Below, in pieces: positions 56,058-64,000 of a DNA stretch of 64,000 nt. A program made the position numbers and the translations under genes. Source of the stretch: Fidelibacterota bacterium SCGC AAA003-L08 (GTDB lineage Bacteria > Fidelibacterota > Marinisomatia > SCGC-AAA003-L08 > D37C17); NCBI GenBank assembly GCA_000405805.1, contig ASPJ01000001.1, positions 62,001 to 126,000 on the forward strand, in the 5' to 3' direction. Position 1 is the first letter of the stretch. Each line of letters begins with the position of its first letter. The notes beneath the pieces are model-generated. The model did not search any database. It worked only from the letters and a program-made list of their open reading frames with translations, and was not told the origin of the DNA.

Positions 56058-56427
56058 AAAAAATACCACAAAAAATAATATGAGTTCTATATTAGGTCCT
56101 GAAATTGAAGTATCTGGTGATTTAAAAATCACAGGTGATATATTGATATATGGTACTGTTTTAGGAAATGTAGAATGTAAAGGTGAGGTGCGTACATCTA
56201 AAGGTTCTTTGGTAAAAGGTAACGTAAATGCTAACTCAGCATATATTAATGGTAATATTGAAGGAGATTTAGTAGTTAAGGACAAAGTAGTTTTAGCAAA
56301 ATTTTCTCAGTTAAAAGGAAATCTTATTGGAAATATTTTGACTATTGAAGAAGGTGCTAAGTTTGATGGAATATGTAGGATGGAAAGCAAAGCAGCCTCA
56401 GTTAATAAACAAAAAATTAATGCCTAA
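56041..56427 (+). CDS. Bactofilin
   Basis: From the ATG at 56041 (AAGGAG four bases upstream) the protein has 128 residues. The core (about 18-110) is a right-handed beta-helix with a hydrophobic residue every two positions and glycine turns (GPEIEVSGDLKITGDILIYG, then NGNIEGDLVVKDKVVLA). This is the DUF583/bactofilin pattern, flanked by short disordered polar tails. Bactofilins polymerise without nucleotide and scaffold cell-wall enzymes, often with a neighbouring M23 gene, as here. An in-frame TTG at 56023 and ATG at 56038 are less likely starts. It overlaps the LytM gene by 17 bp and atpZ by 8 bp. Confidence 0.92.
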   Translation: MFQSDKKNTTKNNMSSILGPEIEVSGDLKITGDILIYGTVLGNVECKGEVRTSKGSLVKGNVNANSAYINGNIEGDLVVKDKVVLAKFSQLKGNLIGNILTIEEGAKFDGICRMESKAASVNKQKINA

Positions 56428-56623
56428 TAAAAAATCTAATGATTGGTTGCAATACTCAGGTATTGGAACTCAAATGTTAATTACTATTATATTATTTTGG
56501 TGGCTTGGAGGGAAATTAGAAAATCATTTTAAATTATTTTCTAAGCCATGGGGGGAACTCTTAGGACTTTTTTTCGGAATATTTGCAGGTATGTATAATT
56601 TAGTTAATCAATTAAATAAATAA
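56420..56623 (+). CDS. atpZ: AtpZ/AtpI-like F-ATPase assembly protein
   Basis: From the ATG at 56420 the product is 67 residues with two membrane helices (about 14-32 and 45-62), matching the small AtpZ/AtpI proteins that precede F-ATPase operons and help Mg2+ or Ca2+ entry or c-ring assembly. The motif GIGTQMLITIILFWWLGGKL and the later LLGLFFGIFAGMYNLVNQL fit. The start overlaps the bactofilin stop by 8 bp; an upstream in-frame ATG at 56345 would lie deep within bactofilin. It is first in the ATP synthase gene order and 40 bp before atpB. Confidence 0.85.
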   Translation: MPNKKSNDWLQYSGIGTQMLITIILFWWLGGKLENHFKLFSKPWGELLGLFFGIFAGMYNLVNQLNK

Positions 56624-56663
56624 TCATTCTTAATTAAAAAATAAGCTTTATTGGAGGATTTAT

Positions 56664-57494
56664 TTGAATTTACATAACACTACTTCTTTTGGAGATATTG
56701 TTCTTCATCATGTAACGAATGATTCTAATCATGTGTATTATCCATTTCATCTATTTGGAATTGATTTATCAATAACAAAACATATAATTATGCTATGGAT
56801 TGTGTGTGGTTTTATTATTACCCTTTCTTTATGGGGAACCAGGCGATATAGGAAAAATATTAAAGCAACTCCAAAGGGGTTATCTAGCTTATTTGAAATT
56901 TTAATAGATTTTATTAAAAAAAATATTATAGATCCTAATATTGGGAAAAAAGAAGGGAAAGCTTGGCTTCCACTGATTACAACATTTTTTTTATTTATTG
57001 TATCTGCTAATTTATTAGGGATGATTCCAATTTTTGAATTTATAAAAGGAGGCAGTGCAACTATAACTGGTAATTTTGCTGTTACCTTAGCACTTGCTAC
57101 TATTACGTTTTTTTCAATTATTATTGCAGGTACAATCAAGCATGGATTTTTTCAGTATTGGAAGAACATGGTGCCATCAAATGTCCCTAAGCCTGTATTA
57201 ATAATTTTAATACCAATTGAAATTATAGGTATGGTTGTTAAACCGATAGCATTAACATTACGTCTTGGAGCAAATATGACAGCAGGGCATATAGGTATGG
57301 TCGCAATATTTGGACTGCCATTTTTATTAACTGAGACGCTTGGTCCTGGACTTGCATTTGGATCCGGGTTTATTTCTGTATCATTAAATACAGCAATATT
57401 TTTTCTTGAAATAATTGTATGTTTAGTTCAAGCCTATGTATTTGCATTGCTTTCTGCAGTGTTCATTGGGATGGCTATTCATACAGAGCATTAA
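56664..57494 (+). CDS. atpB: ATP synthase F0 subunit a
   Basis: Subunit a forms the proton half-channels beside the c-ring. The 276-residue protein has about six helices. The essential Arg is in KPIALTLRLGANMTAGHIGM, and other conserved parts are the LVSANLLGMIPIFEF-like segment and the C-terminal IIVCLVQAYVFALLSAVFIG with its Gln. The start is TTG at 56664, preceded at five bases by TTGGAGGA, a strong ribosome binding site; the N-terminus HNTTSFGDIVLHHV is typical. It lies 31 bp before atpE. Confidence 0.95.
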   Translation: MNLHNTTSFGDIVLHHVTNDSNHVYYPFHLFGIDLSITKHIIMLWIVCGFIITLSLWGTRRYRKNIKATPKGLSSLFEILIDFIKKNIIDPNIGKKEGKAWLPLITTFFLFIVSANLLGMIPIFEFIKGGSATITGNFAVTLALATITFFSIIIAGTIKHGFFQYWKNMVPSNVPKPVLIILIPIEIIGMVVKPIALTLRLGANMTAGHIGMVAIFGLPFLLTETLGPGLAFGSGFISVSLNTAIFFLEIIVCLVQAYVFALLSAVFIGMAIHTEH

Positions 57495-57501
57495 AAACTA
57501 A

Positions 57502-57810
<309 letters not shown>

Positions 57811-57822
57811 GGAGAATTCTAT

Positions 57823-58416
57823 ATGAGAGTATTGTTTAAAATAAAAGCAATGACATTGTTGCTGTCGATAGGATTATTAAGAGCATCTTCAGAAGGTTCA
57901 AGTCATTCTGAGGCGAGTTGGTTAGACAGCTGGATTCTACCGGATCCGGGTATCTTCCTATGGACTATTGTCACTTTCCTAATTGTACTTTTAATTTTAA
58001 AAGTAAAAGCATGGGGACCTTTGGTCGCAGCTTTGGAAAATCGCGAAAAACAAGTTGAAAATTCTTTAAAAGCTGCAGAAAAAGCTATTGAAGAAGCAGA
58101 AAAGGTTTCAAGTGATTATGAACAGTCTATTAAAGATGCTCAGGTAAAATCCCAGAAAATCATATCAGACAGTAAGGTGGCTGCTGAAAAAGTTAAAGCG
58201 GAAATAGAAAAAACAGCTGCAGAAAAAGCAGAATCAATGCTTGAAAATGCAAAAATACAAATCACCACTGAGAAAGAAAATGCAATTAAAGATATTAGGG
58301 ATATTGCAATTGATTTATCAATTGATATTGCAGCTAAAGTAATAGAGAAAAATATTGATTCTGAAGAGAACAGAAGATTGGTTGAAGAGGCTATGAATAA
58401 TATTGGGAAGTCTTAA
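57823..58416 (+). CDS. atpF: ATP synthase F0 subunit b
   Basis: The 197-residue protein has a leader-like hydrophobic N-terminus (about 8-22), then a membrane helix (about 45-63, LWTIVTFLIVLLILKVKAW) and a long charged coiled coil (about 70-180) rich in Ala, Glu and Lys (AALENREKQVENSLKAAEKA). This is the peripheral stalk that links F0 to F1. The extra N-terminal hydrophobic stretch may be a cleaved signal, as in some FCB bacteria. The stop shares one base with the atpH ATG (TAATG). Confidence 0.93.
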   Translation: MRVLFKIKAMTLLLSIGLLRASSEGSSHSEASWLDSWILPDPGIFLWTIVTFLIVLLILKVKAWGPLVAALENREKQVENSLKAAEKAIEEAEKVSSDYEQSIKDAQVKSQKIISDSKVAAEKVKAEIEKTAAEKAESMLENAKIQITTEKENAIKDIRDIAIDLSIDIAAKVIEKNIDSEENRRLVEEAMNNIGKS

Positions 58417-58970
58417 TGGCTAATAATACTCATGTAAATAAATATGCTAAAGGATTATTTAATATATCAATAAAAAATAATTCTGCGAGCGATGTTAGAG
58501 ATGGATTGAATTCTATTATTAAAATATCAAAAACAATTCCAGAATTTAATCATCTGCTATTTACAAAAAATACATCTAGAGCAGATAAGAAGACTATTTT
58601 ATCTAATGTATTAAGAGGTAAAATTGATTCATTGGCGCTTGAGTTGTTTATCATCCTCATAGAAAATGATGAAGTCCAATTGCTTGTAAATATCACAAAT
58701 AAATACAATCACTTGATTAATATTAATGCAACTGAGTTAAATGTTTCAATCACATCTAATGTTGAGTTGTCTGAAGATAAATTAAGTTCTGTAAGAGATA
58801 ATATTTCGAAGAAATTGGATAAACAGATAAACATAAAAAATAATGTGGATAAAAGTCTTATTGGTGGAGTTCAATTACGAATAGGGAATACAATCATTGA
58901 CAACTCTCTTTCAAATAAATTAATAAAATTAAAAAATAATCTTAAAAATAATCATTCGAATATGGAGTAA
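58416..58970 (+). CDS. atpH: ATP synthase F1 subunit delta
   Basis: The 184-residue protein has the OSCP/delta fold: an N-terminal helical domain (about 1-105, with VNKYAKGLFNISIK and FNHLLFTKNTSRADKKTIL) and a C-terminal domain with the typical DKSLIGGVQLRIGNTIIDNS near residue 148. Delta joins subunit b to the top of the alpha-beta hexamer. It overlaps atpF by one base and ends 3 bp before atpA. Confidence 0.93.
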   Translation: MANNTHVNKYAKGLFNISIKNNSASDVRDGLNSIIKISKTIPEFNHLLFTKNTSRADKKTILSNVLRGKIDSLALELFIILIENDEVQLLVNITNKYNHLININATELNVSITSNVELSEDKLSSVRDNISKKLDKQINIKNNVDKSLIGGVQLRIGNTIIDNSLSNKLIKLKNNLKNNHSNME

Positions 58971-58973
58971 AAA

Positions 58974-60497
58974 ATGGAAATTAAAACCGATGATATAGCA
59001 TCGTTACTTAAAAAACAATTACAGGAATTAAATGTTGACATTGATGTTTCTGAAGTTGGCGAAATCAACATGGTTGGTGATGGTGTGGCTAGGGTCAATG
59101 GTTTAGAAAACGTTATGAGTTCTGAATTAGTTGAATTACCTAATAATGTTTTTGCAATGGCATTGAACTTGGAAGAAGATAATGTTGGATTGGTTCTTTT
59201 TGGTGATAGTAGTTTGGTAAAGGAGGGAGATTTAGCTAAGAGAACAGGTAAAGTAGTTGAGGTTCCTGTCGGCAATAAACTTTTGGGTAGGGTAGTTAAT
59301 CCACTTGGCCATCCCATTGATGGCAAGGGTGCTATTAATACTAAAGAATCTTTGCCCGTTGAGAGAAAAGCTTTGGGTGTAATGCAAAGGCAACCTGTAA
59401 CAGAACCACTACAGACAGGAATTAAAGCTATTGATAGCATGGTCCCTATTGGTAGAGGCCAAAGAGAATTAATTATTGGTGATCGTCAGACTGGGAAAAC
59501 AGCCATAGCAGTTGATGCTATTATTAATCAAAAATCTTCTCATTCTACTGATAATCCAGTTTATTGTATTTATGTAGCGATAGGTCAGAAAGCCTCTACT
59601 GTTGCCAATATTGTTTCAGAATTAGAAGCCAATGGTGCGATGGAATATACTACTGTAGTTGCAGCGAATGCATCAGAAGCAGCTCCATTACAGTTCCTTG
59701 CTCCTTATTCTGGCTGTGCTATGGGAGAGTATTTTAGAGATAATGGGAAACATGCATTAATTATTTATGATGATTTATCTAAGCAGGCTGTTTCATATAG
59801 ACAGATGTCTTTAATTCTAAGAAGACCTCCTGGAAGAGAAGCATTCCCTGGGGATGTTTTTTATCTTCATAGCAGATTACTAGAAAGAGCCTCTAAACTT
59901 TCTGATGATTTGGGTGGGGGGTCATTAACAGCATTACCTATTATTGAAACTCAAGAGGGAGATGTTTCGGCATATATTCCAACTAATGTGATATCAATTA
60001 CAGATGGACAAATATACTTAGAAAATAATTTATTTAATTCTGGTATTAGGCCAGCTATTGATGTTGGGTTATCTGTTTCACGTGTTGGTGGTGCAGCTCA
60101 GATTAAGGCTATGAAAGGTGTTGCTGGAACATTAAGATTAGATTTAGCTCAATTCAGAGAATTAGAAGCATTTTCAAAATTTGGTTCTGATTTAGATAAA
60201 GCTACATTAGCTCAGCTTACAAGAGGTGAAAGAATGGTTGAGATTTTAAAACAGGATCAATATGTTCCAATGGATGTAAGCAAACAGATAGCAATTATTT
60301 TTGCTGCATCTAAAGGCATGCTTGATGATATTGATAGAGATAAGGTTAAATCATTTGAGAGTGGTTTGATTGAAGCTTTAGAAAATCAGCATTCTGATTT
60401 ATTAGATGAAATAACTAAAGAAGGCAAAATATCTGAAGAATTAGAAAAGTCTTTAATCTCAGCTATTGAGAATTTCAAGAAAGGATTTTCGAGCTAA
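58974..60497 (+). CDS. atpA: ATP synthase F1 subunit alpha
   Basis: The 507-residue protein has the beta-barrel N-terminal domain ([20 protein letters not shown]), the nucleotide-binding core with P-loop [13 protein letters not shown], the [20 protein letters not shown] segment with [10 protein letters not shown] as Walker B, and the Arg-finger region ISVTDGQ-like [20 protein letters not shown] followed by [10 protein letters not shown]. Length is standard. It carries the non-catalytic nucleotide sites. It is flanked by atpH (3 bp) and atpG (3 bp). Confidence 0.97.
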   Translation: MEIKTDDIASLLKKQLQELNVDIDVSEVGEINMVGDGVARVNGLENVMSSELVELPNNVFAMALNLEEDNVGLVLFGDSSLVKEGDLAKRTGKVVEVPVGNKLLGRVVNPLGHPIDGKGAINTKESLPVERKALGVMQRQPVTEPLQTGIKAIDSMVPIGRGQRELIIGDRQTGKTAIAVDAIINQKSSHSTDNPVYCIYVAIGQKASTVANIVSELEANGAMEYTTVVAANASEAAPLQFLAPYSGCAMGEYFRDNGKHALIIYDDLSKQAVSYRQMSLILRRPPGREAFPGDVFYLHSRLLERASKLSDDLGGGSLTALPIIETQEGDVSAYIPTNVISITDGQIYLENNLFNSGIRPAIDVGLSVSRVGGAAQIKAMKGVAGTLRLDLAQFRELEAFSKFGSDLDKATLAQLTRGERMVEILKQDQYVPMDVSKQIAIIFAASKGMLDDIDRDKVKSFESGLIEALENQHSDLLDEITKEGKISEELEKSLISAIENFKKGFSS

Positions 60498-60500
60498 ATA

Positions 60501-62770
<2,270 letters not shown>

Positions 62771-62772
62771 TT

Positions 62773-63168
62773 ATGAATAAACATTTTACATTAGAAATAG
62801 TAACTCCAATTAAAACTTTAGATTTTGAAAAGGTTGAATATCTAAGAGCTCCTTCATTAGAAGGCTTATTTGGAGTTATGCCTGGCCATATTTCTTCAAT
62901 AATAAATTTAGATATTGGAGAAGTAAAGGTTTTATCTGCTAATAAAGAACGTTATTTTTCAATAAGTGGTGGTTTTGCCCAGATATCTAAAACAGGTGTT
63001 TCTTTATTAGTTGAATCCATTGAATCAATAGATGAAATAGATAAGAATAGATCGAAGGAAGCATTAGAGAGAGCAAAATCAAGACTTAAAAATAAATCAA
63101 TGAATCAGACTCGAGCTAATTCAGCTTTGGAAAGAGCAAAGAATAGATTAAAAATTTCTAGTCGATAG
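62773..63168 (+). CDS. atpC: ATP synthase F1 subunit epsilon
   Basis: The 131-residue protein has the N-terminal beta-sandwich (HFTLEIVTPIKTLDFEKVEY and EGLFGVMPGHISSI) and a C-terminal helical hairpin (about 88-131) that contains an internal near-repeat of ALERAKSRLK and ALERAKNRLK. The hairpin can inhibit ATP hydrolysis in other bacteria. It completes the operon, so all eight F-ATPase subunits are present in one run with the order B-E-F-H-A-G-D-C. The last 11 bp overlap the convergent bolA gene and no terminator is visible. Confidence 0.94.
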   Translation: MNKHFTLEIVTPIKTLDFEKVEYLRAPSLEGLFGVMPGHISSIINLDIGEVKVLSANKERYFSISGGFAQISKTGVSLLVESIESIDEIDKNRSKEALERAKSRLKNKSMNQTRANSALERAKNRLKISSR

Positions 63169-63427
63169 ACTTAAATTCATTCTCTGTCATAGTTTTCATA
63201 GAGAAAGCATGAATCTCATTAGTCATTAACTCTCCTAATGCTTGATAAATTATTTGATGCCTCTCCACTAAATTTTTACCCTCAAAATCATTTGAAATGA
63301 TTAATGCTTTATAATGTCCCCCCCCACTATTTCCAGGGTGGTTTGCATGACCTGCTGATTCATCAATAATTTCAATTTGGGAAATATTTATTTGTTCTTT
63401 TATTTTATTTTTAATTAAATTAATCAT
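63158..63427 (-). CDS. BolA family protein
   Basis: The 89-residue protein has the BolA fold signatures: an N-terminal helix, IEIIDESAGHANHPGNSGGG, HYKALIISNDFEGKNLVERHQ and the C-terminal EIHAFSMKTMTENEF. The conserved His in SAGHA-like and RHQ motifs are those that bind Fe-S with monothiol glutaredoxins. No cysteine is present, so it is closer to BolA/IbaG than to BolH forms that use Cys. Role in iron-sulfur handling or stress is family knowledge. It is 3 bp after a small membrane-protein gene on the same strand. Confidence 0.9.
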   Translation of the reverse strand: MINLIKNKIKEQINISQIEIIDESAGHANHPGNSGGGHYKALIISNDFEGKNLVERHQIIYQALGELMTNEIHAFSMKTMTENEFKSID

Positions 63428-63430
63428 TAA

Positions 63431-63778
63431 TTACCTTTTGTTAAATTGCCAGCCTACCCAAGAGCTTAATAAACCTATTGTCCCAGATATTAATGAACTA
63501 TATATTATTAATTTCATAGGATTATTTTTGTTAATAATTAGCATACTCATTTTAGAGAAAATTTGGTCATCGCCAGCATTAGTAAATAAATAAACTAATA
63601 CAATAAACCATGATATAAATCCAATTATAAAGCCGTGTATAGCTGATTCTTTTGCAGAGTAGCTACTATATCCTACGATTAGTGTGATAATACTAAATGA
63701 CCACCATGGGAAGAGATAGCCAGTTATAATAATAAGAATAATTGCGGATATAATTCTAATTAATGATTTGGTATACAT
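63431..63778 (-). CDS. Small membrane protein with about four helices, unknown
   Basis: The 115-residue protein has hydrophobic segments at about 7-25, 27-43, 47-66 and 88-108 and little else. GYLFPWWSFSIITLIVGY and SAIHGFIIGFISWFIVLVY are its most distinctive parts. I do not recognise a family. Its start lies 19 bp inside the end of the upstream penicillin acylase gene and it ends 3 bp before bolA, so all three minus-strand genes are probably one transcript. Confidence 0.7.
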   Translation of the reverse strand: MYTKSLIRIISAIILIIITGYLFPWWSFSIITLIVGYSSYSAKESAIHGFIIGFISWFIVLVYLFTNAGDDQIFSKMSMLIINKNNPMKLIIYSSLISGTIGLLSSWVGWQFNKR

Positions 63779-64000
63779 TGTAATTCAATTCCTGTAAATT
63801 CATCATTATCTAAAAATTTTAAATCGTAATAATTTCCATTAACCCAATCTTCAATAAATTGGTTATAATGAACACTCCCTGGATATCCTGATTGACCTCC
63901 GGGATAAATTCCTTTGATTTTATATGGCTGGCTCATTTCAATAATGTATCTCCATGATGGGCCTTCATGTTTTCTAGTAGCATTAATAATATTTTCAGAG
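63760..64000 (-). CDS. Penicillin acylase family (S45) protein, C-terminal fragment at the right edge
   Basis: Reading the minus strand from 63999, an open frame of 79 codons runs to a TAA at 63760-63762. It contains HEGPSWRYIIEMSQP, then YPGGQSGYPGSVHYNQFIED and WVNGNYYDLKF. The GPSWR and GGQSGxPGSxHY motifs are the conserved C-terminal end of N-terminal-nucleophile hydrolases of the penicillin acylase family, which cleave amides such as penicillins or acyl-homoserine lactones. The rest of the gene, including the catalytic Ser, is outside the window. It overlaps the downstream small membrane gene by 19 bp. Confidence 0.85.
   Translation of the reverse strand, partial: SENIINATRKHEGPSWRYIIEMSQPYKIKGIYPGGQSGYPGSVHYNQFIEDWVNGNYYDLKFLDNDEFTGIELQCIPNH

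Noticed and set aside
56747..57139. 130-codon open frame antisense to atpB
   Set aside because: It lies wholly within atpB, which is fully conserved, and shows no family features.
58952..59440. 162-codon open frame antisense to atpA
   Set aside because: Shadow of the conserved atpA reading frame; its composition is that of a reverse complement of coding sequence.

Overview
The window is a compact, AT-rich stretch of a diderm (Gram-negative-type) bacterial chromosome. The outer-membrane character is shown by Kdo transferase, KdsC-type phosphatase, an Omp85-type barrel and a long list of exported proteins. Seven exported proteins end in the same C-terminal module of two dockerin-like EF-hand repeats. 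This, with the low GC, the streamlined spacing and marine-type gene content, suggests an uncultivated marine lineage of the FCB group, most likely Candidatus Marinimicrobia (SAR406). That assignment is an inference from gene content, not from a marker-gene tree. There are no rRNA genes, insertion sequences, phage genes or CRISPR arrays; the one RNA gene I can support is tRNA-Glu(UUC).

Layout. 0-6.9 kb: a TPR protein cut by the left edge, yaaA, purU, then a minus-strand pair made of a dockerin-tagged VCBS/ASPIC protein and a NapH-like 4Fe-4S membrane protein. 7-12.2 kb: carA-carB, preceded by a hairpin with a T-tract that looks like an attenuator, and a prolyl iminopeptidase whose frame is broken at an A AAA AAG heptamer. 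12.3-17.3 kb: exported dockerin proteins (one a purple-acid-phosphatase-like enzyme) and an Asp-box propeller protein. 17.4-23.7 kb: envelope and lipid genes (kdsC, diacylglycerol-kinase-like, DUF3108, waaA), a C1B peptidase and an FAD-linked oxidase. 23.7-30.7 kb: tRNA-Glu with terminator, arylsulfotransferase-like and PQQ sugar-dehydrogenase-like dockerin proteins, typA, and a pyroglutamyl-peptidase-like dockerin protein. 30.7-41.6 kb: pepP, then a five-gene minus-strand operon (aminotransferase-IV-like, sulfotransferase-like, ATP sulfurylase/APS kinase, Na+ symporter, small membrane protein), then a heme/copper monooxygenase-like dockerin protein, cysQ and two hydrolases. 41.7-49.4 kb: a strongly signalled 75-residue protein with an internal duplication, an Omp85 protein, plsY behind a FakA-FakB fusion, miaA and a large zinc metalloprotease. 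49.4-53.5 kb: purA, secF, secD. 53.7-63.2 kb: parA-parB, a degenerate LytM protein, bactofilin and the complete F-type ATP synthase operon (atpZ-B-E-F-H-A-G-D-C). 63.2-64 kb: bolA, a small membrane protein and the C-terminus of a penicillin acylase cut by the right edge.

How the parts fit. Housekeeping genes (pyrimidine and purine synthesis, protein export, energy, segregation) alternate with a secreted repertoire that shares one C-terminal tag, as expected if these proteins use a common sorting or surface-attachment route. A sulfur theme runs through 34-40 kb: PAPS synthesis, a sulfotransferase-like protein and PAP removal by CysQ. A phospholipid theme is seen at 43-46 kb, where fatty-acid kinase and acyl-phosphate acyltransferase are fused or abutting. 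Genes are packed with 1-17 bp overlaps, several TAATG junctions and some TTG starts; only three convincing intrinsic terminators are visible.
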